From Rosenbergiella australiborealis (GTDB taxonomy: Bacteria; Pseudomonadota; Gammaproteobacteria; Enterobacterales; Enterobacteriaceae): a stretch of 64,000 nt of DNA. Made by a program: the position numbers and the translations under genes. Where the stretch lies: contig NZ_JABBFO010000003.1 of the NCBI RefSeq assembly GCF_018494035.1, forward strand, positions 1 to 64,000. The letters are read 5' to 3'. The notes under the pieces are model-generated. The model worked only from the letters and a program-made list of their open reading frames with translations. It had not been told where the DNA came from and did not search any database. Position 1 is the first letter of the stretch; the number at the start of each line of letters is the position of its first letter. Below are positions 40,247 to 49,016 of the stretch, piece by piece.

Positions 40247-41515
40247 ATGTCTACGCCTCATCAACCTCATTCGTCTTCCTCACTTGAGGAATGGCTGGTT
40301 TATCTTGAACAATTGCATGGTCAAGCTATTGAACTTGGCTTAGATCGCATTCGTCATGTCGCGACTGAAATGAAGCTATTAAAGCCGGCACCTTTTGTGT
40401 TTACCGTCGGCGGAACGAATGGTAAGGGAACTACCTGTCGTACCTTAGAGGTATTATTAATCGCCGCAGGGTATCGTGTAGGCGTTTACAGTTCTCCCCA
40501 TTTTATTCGTTATACTGAGCGGGTACGGATCAATGGGGAAGAGTTGCCTGAACAGGATCATGTGATGAGTTTAGCGCATCTCAATCAAGGGCGTCATGAC
40601 ACATCGTTAACCTTTTTCGAGTTCAGTACTCTTTCAGCGCTACAGCTATTTAAACAAGCCGACCTTGATGTCGTCATTCTAGAGGTTGGCTTAGGTGGCC
40701 GGTTGGATGCGACAAATATTGTTGATGCTGATGTCGCCGTTATTACCTCTATTGCGCTCGACCATACCGATTGGTTGGGCCCGGATCGAGAAAGCATTGG
40801 TCGAGAAAAAGCAGGTATTTTCCGTCATGCCAAACCGGCTATCGTCGGTGAACCTGATATGCCGGCAAGTATCAGTAAAGTTGCTCAAGATAAAGGCGCC
40901 ATCTTGTTAGCGCGTGATAAGCAGTGGTCTTACCAAGTTAGCCCACAAAGTTGGCAGTTTGAAGATATTCAAGGAAAGCTTACCGCGTTACCTTTGCCTA
41001 ATATTCCTGTTGCGAATGCGGCAACGGCTCTCGCCGCACTGCGTGTGTCAGGTTTAGCGATTAATGAATCAACGTTAAGAGAAACTATTGCTACGGCAAC
41101 CCTACCAGGACGGTTTCAAATTATTCAGCATTCGCCAATGGTCATTTTAGATGTCGCCCATAATCCACATGCCGCACATTATTTGGTTGGAAAAATTGAA
41201 CAACTTGCGCCAAAAGGTAAAGTACGTGCGGTAATTGGAATGCTTCATGATAAGGATATCGATGGTACGCTGGCAGAGCTTTCCAAGGTTGTGGGGCAAT
41301 GGTATTGTGCAAGCCTTGACGGCCCGCGTGGCGCAACGGCACAAAGACTCCAACAGGTGATCCCTGATGCAGCGCTTTTTCAAAACGTTGATCAGGCATG
41401 GTGTGCCGCCCGCGAGCAAGCGAGTGGTGAGGATATTATATTGGTATGTGGATCATTTCACACCGTTGCGGCGGTAATGGCATTGGGTGAGAAGGAGCAA
41501 CAGCTTGGCCAGTAA
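40247..41515 (+). CDS. folC: FolC, dihydrofolate synthase / folylpolyglutamate synthase
   Basis: 422 residues with the Mur-ligase-type P-loop FTVGGTNGKGTTCRTLEVLL, ITSIALDHTDWLGPDRESIG and VILDVAHNPHAAHYLV. It joins glutamate to dihydropteroate and to folates. Its 3' end overlaps the start of dedD by 11 bases. Confidence 0.96.
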   Translation: MSTPHQPHSSSSLEEWLVYLEQLHGQAIELGLDRIRHVATEMKLLKPAPFVFTVGGTNGKGTTCRTLEVLLIAAGYRVGVYSSPHFIRYTERVRINGEELPEQDHVMSLAHLNQGRHDTSLTFFEFSTLSALQLFKQADLDVVILEVGLGGRLDATNIVDADVAVITSIALDHTDWLGPDRESIGREKAGIFRHAKPAIVGEPDMPASISKVAQDKGAILLARDKQWSYQVSPQSWQFEDIQGKLTALPLPNIPVANAATALAALRVSGLAINESTLRETIATATLPGRFQIIQHSPMVILDVAHNPHAAHYLVGKIEQLAPKGKVRAVIGMLHDKDIDGTLAELSKVVGQWYCASLDGPRGATAQRLQQVIPDAALFQNVDQAWCAAREQASGEDIILVCGSFHTVAAVMALGEKEQQLGQ

Positions 41516-42266
41516 ATTTCAGAATAGAATGGCGGGTACCATTATACTTGTCGCGCTGGGTGTTATTATCTTACCCGGGTTGCTTGATGGGAAAAAAAAG
41601 CATTATCAAGAAGAGTTTGCCGCGATTCCCTTAGTACCTAAACCAGGGGATCAGTTGGATGAGGAACTTGTTCCACCGGTCACTCAACCTATTCCTTCTA
41701 GGGCCATACAGCAGCACGTCGCACAGCAGATTCCTGATGAGTCCAACCCTCAAGCTATCCATGATACCGCGGGGACAGAGTCCAAAGCTCTAACCGTTAA
41801 TCAAACCCAGCTACAGGTACAGAGAGCCCAAGAGCAGCTGGCTTCTCAAGAAGCACAGCGCTTACAAGCTCAGGCACGTCGACAGCAAGAGGCTCAACAG
41901 CAAGCCTTAAAGAAAGAGCAGCAACAACAACAGAAACAGCAACAACTGGCGGCACAACGTCAGAATGAAAATGCACAACGGCAACAAGAGGCTGCGGATA
42001 GTGTTACAAATGATGCGCCGAGTGGCCGAGCATATGTTCTTCAACTCGGGGCATTTCGTAATGCGTCGCGCGTTTCTGAAGTTGTCGAACAGCTTCGGGG
42101 AGCAGGATTTAAGGCTTACTCTGTACCCTCTACACCTGTACAAGGCCAAATTAACCGTATTTTAGTAGGCCCTGATACATCTATAAGTCATTTACAGTCA
42201 CAAGCCGCTGAATTGAAAGCAAAAACCGGATTAATTGGTGCGGTGATGCCTTATCGGGTGCATTAA
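41505..42266 (+). CDS. dedD: DedD, SPOR-domain cell division protein
   Basis: 253 residues from a TTG at 41505 (MASKFQNRMAGTIILVALGVI), matching E. coli DedD and preceded by AAGGAG at 7 bases. One membrane segment, then a long linker. Residues about 100-165 are extremely Gln-rich and coiled-coil-like, unlike the Pro/Glu-rich linker of E. coli DedD. The C-terminal SPOR domain (AYVLQLGAFRNASRVSEVVEQL to the end) binds denuded glycan strands at the septum. A strong terminator follows. Confidence 0.93.
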   Translation: MASKFQNRMAGTIILVALGVIILPGLLDGKKKHYQEEFAAIPLVPKPGDQLDEELVPPVTQPIPSRAIQQHVAQQIPDESNPQAIHDTAGTESKALTVNQTQLQVQRAQEQLASQEAQRLQAQARRQQEAQQQALKKEQQQQQKQQQLAAQRQNENAQRQQEAADSVTNDAPSGRAYVLQLGAFRNASRVSEVVEQLRGAGFKAYSVPSTPVQGQINRILVGPDTSISHLQSQAAELKAKTGLIGAVMPYRVH

Positions 42267-42317
42267 TAGCAAGATAAAGCGGCTAATATTCCCCCCTAAA
42301 AGGGCGGGTGAAAGGGT

Positions 42318-42352
42318 AGGGCAATTCTTATTTTTAAGAATTGCCCTTTTTT
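42318..42352 (+). terminator. Strong rho-independent terminator after dedD
   Basis: AGGGCAATTCTTA pairs perfectly with TAAGAATTGCCCT across a TTTT loop and is followed by six T. Confidence 0.95.
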
Positions 42353-42373
42353 AACTCGGCGCAGGAAAACCAT

Positions 42374-42389
42374 ACGCAAACGTTTTCTT
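42374..42389. promoter_or_regulatory. PurR operator upstream of cvpA-purF
   Basis: ACGCAAACGTTTTCTT matches the PurR consensus and the E. coli cvpA-purF operator exactly. It lies 62 bases before the cvpA start, over the likely promoter. PurR with hypoxanthine or guanine represses purine synthesis. Confidence 0.95.
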
Positions 42390-42450
42390 TTTCTGATAGA
42401 ATGCGCCGCGATACAGGAAGCAATGTCATGAAGTGGTATAGGTTACGCGG

Positions 42451-42936
42451 ATGAATTGGATTGATTACACCATAATAGGTATCATTGGGCTCTCTTCATT
42501 AATCAGTCTTATTCGTGGATTTGTCAGAGAAGCACTCTCATTAATCACCTGGGGTTGTGCATTTTTCGTTGCAAGTCATTACTACTCTTTATTGGCAGAT
42601 TGGTTTTCAGGCTTTGAACAACCAATGATTCGTAATGGTATCGCCATTGCGGTGCTCTTTATCACCACGCTGATTGTGGGCGCTCTGGTCAATTATGTGA
42701 TTGGTAGTTTAGTGGACAAGACGGGCTTATCCGGTACAGATCGTTTGTTAGGTGTCTGTTTTGGTGCGTTACGTGGGGGGTTAGTCGTTGCTGCACTGCT
42801 CTTCTTTCTTGACACTTTTACTGGTTTTTCAAAAAGTCCTGATTGGACTCAATCACAATTGATCCCACAGTTCAGTATTGTCATCAGATGGTTCTTTGAC
42901 TATCTACAGAGCACATCGAGTTTTCTACCCCGATAG
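42451..42936 (+). CDS. cvpA: CvpA, membrane protein required for colicin V production
   Basis: 161 residues, four membrane segments, with MNWIDYTIIGIIGLSSLISLIRGF and GTDRLLGVCFGALRGGLVVA. It is co-transcribed with purF under PurR as in E. coli. CvpA supports envelope homeostasis and bile tolerance in relatives; molecular role unclear. Confidence 0.95.
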   Translation: MNWIDYTIIGIIGLSSLISLIRGFVREALSLITWGCAFFVASHYYSLLADWFSGFEQPMIRNGIAIAVLFITTLIVGALVNYVIGSLVDKTGLSGTDRLLGVCFGALRGGLVVAALLFFLDTFTGFSKSPDWTQSQLIPQFSIVIRWFFDYLQSTSSFLPR

Positions 42937-42971
42937 CAAGTCGGGCCAAGCGGCTATGAGGAAATGACACC

Positions 42972-44489
42972 ATGTGTGGGATTGTCGGTATCAGCGGTTT
43001 TTTACCTGTAAACCAAGCAATTTATGATGCGCTTACGGTGCTACAGCATCGTGGGCAAGATGCCGCAGGCATCTGTACTATCGATCAGCTTAATTGCTTT
43101 CGCTTACGTAAAGCGAATGGACTCGTCAGTGACGTTTTTGAAGCACGTCATATGCAGCGTCTACAAGGAACAATGGGTATTGGCCATGTCCGCTACCCAA
43201 CTGCAGGTAGCTCAAGTGCCTCGGAAGCTCAGCCTTTCTATGTGAACTCACCTTATGGCATCACATTGGCACACAATGGTAACTTGACCAATGCTCATGA
43301 ATTGAGAACACAATTATTCGAGCAAGGGCGTCGTCATATTAATACGACTTCCGACTCGGAAGTGCTTCTAAATGTGCTTGCTCAGGAACTTGACCGTTTT
43401 CAAGATTATCCGCTAACGGCTGACTCTATTTTTACCGCTATCGAACGTATGCATCGTCAATTACGCGGAGCTTATGCGGTCGTGGCGATGTTAATCGGCC
43501 ACGGTATGATCGCGTTTCGTGATCCCAATGGTATCCGTCCATTGGTATTAGGTAAACGTGAACTGCCAGATGGGCGTACCGAATATATGGTCGCTTCGGA
43601 AAGCGTTGCCCTTGATACACTTGGCTTTGAGTTTATTCGTGATGTGGTCGCTGGTGAAGCTGTCTACATTACTGTAAAAGGTGAGCTTTTTACTCGCCAA
43701 TGTGCTGATGCACCGAAGAATAACCCTTGCTTGTTTGAATATGTTTATTTTGCTCGTCCCGATTCCTTTATCGACAAGATTTCTGTCTATAACGCAAGAA
43801 TTGGTATGGGGACTAAGTTAGGTGAAAAAATTGCCCGTGAGTGGAGTGATCTGGATATTGATGTTGTGATCCCCATTCCTGAAACATCCACCGATGTGGC
43901 GTTAGAAATTGCCCGTATTTTAGATAAGCCGTATCGCCAAGGTTTTGTTAAAAACCGCTATGTGGGGCGTACTTTTATCATGCCTGGTCAGCAACTTCGT
44001 CGCAATGCTGTACGCCGTAAATTGAACGCTAACCGCGCGGAGTTCCGTGATAAGAATGTTCTGCTCGTTGATGACTCCATTGTACGGGGCACCACATCAG
44101 AACAGATTATTGAAATGGCACGTGAAGCGGGCGCAAAACGCGTTTATTTAGCCTCTGCTGCGCCGGAAATCCGTTTCCCTAACGTATACGGTATCGATAT
44201 GCCGAGTGTCAATGAGCTAATTGCACATGGCAGGGAAGTTGATGAAATTTGTCAACTGATCAAAGCTGATGCGTTAATTTTCCAGGATCTTAATGATCTA
44301 ATTGATGCCGTAAAACAAGAAAATCCGGAAATTTCAGAATTTGAATGTTCTGTCTTTAATGGCGTGTATGTCACTAAGGATGTCGATCAGGCTTATTTAG
44401 ATTACCTGCAATCCTTGCGTAAAGACGACGTCAAAGCTGTTGCTCGCCAAAATGAAGTGGAAGGATTAGAGCTGCATAACGAAGGCTAG
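42972..44489 (+). CDS. purF: PurF, amidophosphoribosyltransferase
   Basis: 505 residues. N-terminal nucleophile Cys after the initiator Met ([15 protein letters not shown]) forms the glutaminase site. The PRPP-binding loop is [17 protein letters not shown]. It catalyses the first committed step of purine synthesis. Repressed by PurR through the operator upstream of cvpA. A terminator follows. Confidence 0.97.
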   Translation: MCGIVGISGFLPVNQAIYDALTVLQHRGQDAAGICTIDQLNCFRLRKANGLVSDVFEARHMQRLQGTMGIGHVRYPTAGSSSASEAQPFYVNSPYGITLAHNGNLTNAHELRTQLFEQGRRHINTTSDSEVLLNVLAQELDRFQDYPLTADSIFTAIERMHRQLRGAYAVVAMLIGHGMIAFRDPNGIRPLVLGKRELPDGRTEYMVASESVALDTLGFEFIRDVVAGEAVYITVKGELFTRQCADAPKNNPCLFEYVYFARPDSFIDKISVYNARIGMGTKLGEKIAREWSDLDIDVVIPIPETSTDVALEIARILDKPYRQGFVKNRYVGRTFIMPGQQLRRNAVRRKLNANRAEFRDKNVLLVDDSIVRGTTSEQIIEMAREAGAKRVYLASAAPEIRFPNVYGIDMPSVNELIAHGREVDEICQLIKADALIFQDLNDLIDAVKQENPEISEFECSVFNGVYVTKDVDQAYLDYLQSLRKDDVKAVARQNEVEGLELHNEG

Positions 44490-44505
44490 TCCGTGAGTTA
44501 ATCAG

Positions 44506-44534
44506 TGAAAACAGGGCGAATATCGCCCTGTTTT
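44506..44534 (+). terminator. Rho-independent terminator after purF
   Basis: AAAACAGGGCGA pairs with TCGCCCTGTTTT across a three-base loop, giving an A-rich left and T-rich right arm that can act in both directions. Confidence 0.9.
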
Positions 44535-44592
44535 GCTTTCTGCTATACTAGATGTTCACAAAAAAGCGTTAAGTGGGTAGGTAAAATAGAAT

Positions 44593-45165
44593 ATGACCAA
44601 ACGATTGATCATCGGTCTCTCGGGGGCAAGTGGTGCGCTTTACGGCGTACGTTTACTGCAAGTACTTAAAACTGTCCCAGATATTGAAACCCACCTAGTT
44701 GCCAGTTTGGCGGCACGACAAACACTATCGTTAGAAACTGATTATAGCTGGCGCGATGTGCAAGCCTTAGCCGATGAAGTCTATGATGTGCGTGATATTG
44801 GTGCATCCATCTCATCCGGTTCTTTTAAGACATTGGGGATGGTGATCCTACCTTGCTCGATTAAAACCTTGTCAGCCATTGTCCACAGCTACAGTGATAC
44901 ATTGTTGACGCGAGCGGCAGATGTCGTACTTAAAGAGGGGCGTAAATTAGTATTAGGTGTACGTGAAACTCCCTTACATCTCGGCCATTTACGAATGATG
45001 ACGACGGCAGCAGAGTTAGGCGCTATTATTATGCCGCCAGTTCCTGCTTTTTATCATCGTCCTACGTCAATCAACGATATTGTTGACCAAACAGTAAACC
45101 GTATTCTTGATCAGTTTGAGATTGAGCTAACGCAAGATCTGTTTACACGCTGGGAAGGTCACTGA
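44593..45165 (+). CDS. ubiX: UbiX, flavin prenyltransferase
   Basis: 190 residues, flavoprotein fold starting MTKRLIIGLSGASGALYGVRLL, with ISSGSFKTLGMVILPCSIKTLSAI and MMPPVPAFYHRP. It prenylates FMN to make the cofactor of the UbiD decarboxylase of ubiquinone synthesis. Between purF and the histidine transporter, as in E. coli. Confidence 0.96.
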   Translation: MTKRLIIGLSGASGALYGVRLLQVLKTVPDIETHLVASLAARQTLSLETDYSWRDVQALADEVYDVRDIGASISSGSFKTLGMVILPCSIKTLSAIVHSYSDTLLTRAADVVLKEGRKLVLGVRETPLHLGHLRMMTTAAELGAIIMPPVPAFYHRPTSINDIVDQTVNRILDQFEIELTQDLFTRWEGH

Positions 45166-45195
45166 TGGTGCAATATCTGGCAATGCATCATGCAT

Positions 45196-45212
45196 TGCAC
45201 CGAGTTGGTGCT
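45196..45212. promoter_or_regulatory. NtrC-like binding site upstream of hisJ
   Basis: TGCACC-GAGTT-GGTGCT matches the NtrC consensus TGCACC-N5-GGTGCA at 11 of 12 defined positions. It lies about 50 bases before the sigma-54 promoter. A perfect 19-base palindrome, GCAATGCAT-C-ATGCATTGC (45180-45198), overlaps its left edge. Confidence 0.65.
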
Positions 45213-45249
45213 ATTTCCTCTGTTAAGAGATAAAAAATCACTTTTCTCG

Positions 45250-45266
45250 TTGGCACGTTTCATGCA
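45250..45266 (+). promoter_or_regulatory. Sigma-54 promoter of hisJ
   Basis: TTGGCACG-TTTC-ATGCA fits the -24/-12 consensus (YTGGCACG-N4-TTGCW), with GG and GC spaced correctly. The predicted start is near 45278, 24 bases before the hisJ ATG. With the NtrC-like site it implies induction under nitrogen limitation, as known for argT and hisJ in Salmonella. Confidence 0.75.
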
Positions 45267-45301
45267 TTTCCAGTGAGAATCTTTTCTCACTGGTGATAGA
45301 T

Positions 45302-46084
45302 ATGAAAAAGTTAACGGCATTAGCTTCCCTTATCGTAGGATTAACCCTTTCTAGCCAAGCTTTTAGTGCATTGCCTGCACATCTGCGTTTTGGTACCGAT
45401 CCAAGCTATCCTCCTTTTGAATCGAAAGCCCCAGATGGAAAACTGGTTGGTTTTGATATCGATCTGGTTAACGAAATTTGTAAAAGAATGGCCACACAAT
45501 GTGAATTTGTGCCGGGTGATTTTGATGGCCTTATTCCTTCGCTTAAAGCAGAAAAAATCGATGCCATTATCTCCGCCCTCTCTATCACTGAAAAACGCCT
45601 ACAACAAATTGATTTTTCAGATAAATTATATGCAGCTAACGCACGGTTAGTGGCGCCCAAGGGCTCGCCATTACAACCTACTGCCGCGTCGCTTAAGGGT
45701 AAGACTATTGGCGTTGAGCAGGGGACCACACAAGAAGTCTATGCGGATAAATACTGGCGTCCAGCAGGCGTGACGGTCGTACCGTACCAAGCCCAAGATC
45801 AGGTTTATCAAGACTTAGCGTCAGGTCGTCTTGATGCTGCTTTCCAAGATGAAGTTCAAGCTAATGAGGGCTTTTTAAAGTCGCCGGGCGGCAAAGCGTT
45901 TGCGTTTGCAGGACCTGCGGTCAAAGATAAGGCGATTTTTGGTATCGGAACGGGTATTGGGATTCGTAAAGGCGATACTGAGTTAACCGACGCCATCAAC
46001 AAAGCTATTGTATCCATGCATAAAGATGGAACCTACGATAAATTGGCGAAAAAGTATTTCGATTTCAATATTTACGACGAATAA
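45302..46084 (+). CDS. hisJ: HisJ/ArgT-type periplasmic binding protein for basic amino acids
   Basis: 260 residues from ATG 45302 ([25 protein letters not shown]); the signal peptide is probably cut after AFS. SBP family 3 pattern [43 protein letters not shown] and [15 protein letters not shown]. It binds histidine or lysine-arginine-ornithine. E. coli has two paralogues (argT, hisJ) here; only one is present, so HisJ and ArgT cannot be separated from sequence. Preceded by a sigma-54 promoter. Confidence 0.92.
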   Translation: MKKLTALASLIVGLTLSSQAFSALPAHLRFGTDPSYPPFESKAPDGKLVGFDIDLVNEICKRMATQCEFVPGDFDGLIPSLKAEKIDAIISALSITEKRLQQIDFSDKLYAANARLVAPKGSPLQPTAASLKGKTIGVEQGTTQEVYADKYWRPAGVTVVPYQAQDQVYQDLASGRLDAAFQDEVQANEGFLKSPGGKAFAFAGPAVKDKAIFGIGTGIGIRKGDTELTDAINKAIVSMHKDGTYDKLAKKYFDFNIYDE

Positions 46085-46096
46085 GACTATGAGGCG

Positions 46097-46125
46097 ACAG
46101 ATAATTCAGCCTAAGAATTATCTGT
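46097..46125 (+). terminator. Hairpin in the hisJ-hisQ gap
   Basis: ACAGATAATTC pairs perfectly with GAATTATCTGT across AGCCTAA. No T tract, so it probably stabilises the hisJ mRNA 3' end or partly attenuates, making binding protein in excess of membrane subunits. E. coli and Salmonella have a REP hairpin in the same gap. Confidence 0.6.
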
Positions 46126-46150
46126 CCAATCCGATTTAGAGGGGTCGTGA

Positions 46151-46837
46151 ATGTTAGAGGGCTACAAAAACGTTATTTTACAAGGAACATGGATGACCTT
46201 GGAGTTGGCACTGAGTGCATTAGTGCTGGCCATAATCATCGGTCTATTCGGTGCAGCCGCACGCCTTTCAGCGTACCGCTGGTTACGAGCTATCGGAACC
46301 ACTTACACCACCGTCATTCGCGGTATTCCTGATTTGGTATTAATGTTGCTCATTTTTTATGGACTACAGATAGCCATTAATCAGATTACTAATGGTCTTT
46401 CACTAGCCCATATCGATATTGCACCGCTACCTGCAGGAATCATTACCCTAGGCTTCATTTATGGGGCTTATTTTACAGAAACATTTAGAGGGGCAGCCTT
46501 AGCAGTACCTGCTGGGCAACGCGAAGCCGCCGTCGCGTTTGGAATGTCAAATTGGCAATGTTTCCGGCGTATTCAGTTTCCTTTAATGATGCGTTTTGCG
46601 TTACCGGCAATAGGAAACAACTGGCAGGTTATTTTGAAAGCGACAGCATTGGTTTCTATTCTTGGGTTAGAGGAATTGGTTAAAGCAACACAATTAGCGG
46701 GTAAAAGCACTTGGCAGCCGCTTTTCTTTGCACTGGTTGCGGGGGCGATTTACCTTATTTTTACGACCGTATCCCAATGTATTCTTTACGGATTAACCCG
46801 GTATTATTCAGTAGGCGTCAAGAAGGTTACCCTATGA
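46151..46837 (+). CDS. hisQ: HisQ, ABC transporter permease
   Basis: 228 residues, about five membrane segments, with the permease EAA loop AVPAGQREAAVAFGMSNWQCFRRIQFP. It pairs with HisM in the histidine/basic amino-acid importer. It overlaps hisM by ATGA. Confidence 0.95.
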   Translation: MLEGYKNVILQGTWMTLELALSALVLAIIIGLFGAAARLSAYRWLRAIGTTYTTVIRGIPDLVLMLLIFYGLQIAINQITNGLSLAHIDIAPLPAGIITLGFIYGAYFTETFRGAALAVPAGQREAAVAFGMSNWQCFRRIQFPLMMRFALPAIGNNWQVILKATALVSILGLEELVKATQLAGKSTWQPLFFALVAGAIYLIFTTVSQCILYGLTRYYSVGVKKVTL

Positions 46838-47541
46838 AAGAGATCCTCCAACAATATTGGCAATCTCTACTATGGACTAACGGCTATCAGGTGACAGGCT
46901 TAGCGATGACGCTCTGGTTGCTGGTTTTTTCAATGGTTATTGGCGGTATTCTAGCTATATTCTTAGCGATCGGACGTGTATCACGACACAAAGCAGTTGC
47001 CTCTCCCATAGCGGTATTTACATTTATTTTTCGAGGTACTCCGCTCTATGTCCAATTACTGATTATTTATACCGGCTTGTATACATTACAAATCATCAGG
47101 GATCACCAGCTACTAAATGAATTTTTCCGAAGTGGGTTAAATTGTACGTTGTTAGCATTAACCCTGAATACGGCTGCCTATACAACGGAAATTTTTGCAG
47201 GGGCTATTCGCGCTGTTCCAGCCGGAGAAATTGAAGCGGCACAGGCGTATGGTTTTACTGGAATAAAGCTATGGTGCTCAATTATTCTTCCTTCTGCGTT
47301 ACGTATTGCCCTTCCTGCCTACAGTAACGAAGTGATTTTATTATTACATTCCACTTCCTTAGCGTTTACCGCGACTGTTCCCGATATATTAAAAATTGCG
47401 AGAGATATTAATGCTGATACTTATCAGCCATTTACTGCTTTTGGTTTAGCTGCAGTGTTATATCTGCTTATCTCTTGTTTGTTAATAATGGCTTTTCGCC
47501 AAGTTGAGAAGCACTGGTTACCTCATATCAGTTCACGCTAA
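46834..47541 (+). CDS. hisM: HisM, ABC transporter permease
   Basis: 235 residues from ATG 46834 (MKEILQQYWQSLLWTNGYQV), overlapping the hisQ stop; the longer reading from 46711 lies in hisQ. EAA loop AVPAGEIEAAQAYGFTGIKLW. Partner of HisQ. Confidence 0.95.
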   Translation: MKEILQQYWQSLLWTNGYQVTGLAMTLWLLVFSMVIGGILAIFLAIGRVSRHKAVASPIAVFTFIFRGTPLYVQLLIIYTGLYTLQIIRDHQLLNEFFRSGLNCTLLALTLNTAAYTTEIFAGAIRAVPAGEIEAAQAYGFTGIKLWCSIILPSALRIALPAYSNEVILLLHSTSLAFTATVPDILKIARDINADTYQPFTAFGLAAVLYLLISCLLIMAFRQVEKHWLPHISSR

Positions 47542-47550
47542 GGGTTTGCT

Positions 47551-48327
47551 ATGTTGTCTAACGAAAAATTACGTATTGATGATCTTCATAAGTCTTACGG
47601 CCAGCACGAAGTCTTAACGGGTATTAGCCTGACAGCACAAGAAGGGGATGTCATTTCTATTATTGGGGCATCGGGCTCGGGTAAAAGTACGTTACTACGC
47701 TGTTTAAATTTTCTCGAAAAACCCAATGCTGTCAATATGTGGTTGAATAAAGAACAGATTGCCTTACAGCCAGATCGTACTGGCCAACTTCAAGTTTCAG
47801 ATCAACAGCAATTAAAATTATTACGCAGTCGACTCTGTATGGTTTTCCAGCATTTTAATTTGTGGAGTCATATGACGGTGCTACAGAATGTTATGGAAGC
47901 ACCTTGCAAAGTATTAGGGTTAAGTAAGTCTCAGGCTAAAGAGAAAGCGGAACATAATTTAAGAAAAGTGGGTATCGATCCTATTAATTGGAAGAAATAT
48001 CCCGTTCATTTATCAGGAGGACAGCAGCAGCGTGTAGCGATTGCACGCGCGTTGGCGATGGAACCTGAAATACTCTTATTTGATGAACCGACCTCTGCCT
48101 TAGATCCCGAATTGGTGGGTGAAGTGCTACGTATTATGCAGCAGCTGGCTAAAGAGGGAAAAACCATGATTATGGTGACACATGAAATGGCCTTTGCACG
48201 GGAAGTCTCTTCACAAGTTATTTTCCTTCATCGGGGAAAAATCGAGGAGCAGGGGACGGCAGAAGCGATCTTTACGCGCCCGCAGTCTCAGCGCTTACAA
48301 CAATTCCTGTCTAGCACTTTAAAATAA
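47551..48327 (+). CDS. hisP: HisP, ABC transporter ATPase
   Basis: 258 residues with Walker A GASGSGKSTLLRC, signature LSGGQQQRVAIARALAMEP and Walker B ILLFDEPTSALDPE. Drives HisQM uptake of ligands delivered by HisJ. Nine bases downstream of hisM. Confidence 0.96.
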   Translation: MLSNEKLRIDDLHKSYGQHEVLTGISLTAQEGDVISIIGASGSGKSTLLRCLNFLEKPNAVNMWLNKEQIALQPDRTGQLQVSDQQQLKLLRSRLCMVFQHFNLWSHMTVLQNVMEAPCKVLGLSKSQAKEKAEHNLRKVGIDPINWKKYPVHLSGGQQQRVAIARALAMEPEILLFDEPTSALDPELVGEVLRIMQQLAKEGKTMIMVTHEMAFAREVSSQVIFLHRGKIEEQGTAEAIFTRPQSQRLQQFLSSTLK

Positions 48328-48444
48328 GTTGAATAGCATTTCTTCTCACTGGTAGAGATTGCGAAATGAGTCTTTACTCATTACTCTTAGGATAAATAAA
48401 AGAATAGGGTAGCGGGCATTGATTCGCGTAGAAAAGGGTTAACG

Positions 48445-48966
48445 ATGGTTGAGCAAAAGTCGGTAGGTCAAATTGAATGGGTTGATATTGTTGATGAAAA
48501 CGATGAGGTCGTGGCTACCGCCGCTCGCCAACAGATGCGTGCAGAAACACTACGTCACCGTGCAACCTATATTGTTGTGACAGAAGGGGCTGGACGTATA
48601 CTCGTTCAACGCCGTGCAGATAATAAAGATTTTGCTCCCGGAAAACTGGATGCGACAGCAGGAGGCGTTGTTCAATCAGGCGAAGAACTATTAGCTTCAG
48701 CACGTCGAGAAGCGGAAGAAGAACTGGGTATTGCTGATGTTCCATTAGCTGAGCACGGTAAATTTTATTTTGAAGATGAAAGCTGCCGTGTCTGGGGAAG
48801 CCTATTTAGTTGTGTCTGTCATGGTCCTTTTGCCTTACAGGACGGTGAAGTGACAGAGGTGTTTTGGATGACCCCTGAAGAGATTACCGCACGTTGCGAT
48901 GAATTCACCGATGATTCACTAAAGGCCCTCTCCCTATGGCTAAGTCGAAATAATGATCTGCGTTAG
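48445..48966 (+). CDS. yfcD: YfcD, Nudix hydrolase
   Basis: 173 residues with a complete Nudix box, [24 protein letters not shown] read in two overlapping parts ([11 protein letters not shown] and REAEEELGI). Homologous to E. coli YfcD across its length. Substrate unknown; relatives include isopentenyl-diphosphate isomerase-like proteins. It lies between hisP and the convergent pta. Confidence 0.92.
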   Translation: MVEQKSVGQIEWVDIVDENDEVVATAARQQMRAETLRHRATYIVVTEGAGRILVQRRADNKDFAPGKLDATAGGVVQSGEELLASARREAEEELGIADVPLAEHGKFYFEDESCRVWGSLFSCVCHGPFALQDGEVTEVFWMTPEEITARCDEFTDDSLKALSLWLSRNNDLR

Positions 48967-48974
48967 TGAGTGAG

Positions 48975-49008
48975 TAAAAAATGCGCCTGTAGCATAGGCT
49001 TCAGGCGC
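48975..49008 (-). terminator. Rho-independent terminator of ackA-pta
   Basis: On the minus strand GCGCCTG pairs with CAGGCGC around a short loop and is followed by ATTTTTTA, just after the pta stop. Confidence 0.88.
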
Positions 49009-49016
49009 CATATAGA

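Noticed and set aside
45180-45198. Palindrome before hisJ as an ArgR box
   Set aside because: Arms are separated by one base, unlike the ArgR box geometry; it is better read together with the NtrC-like site.
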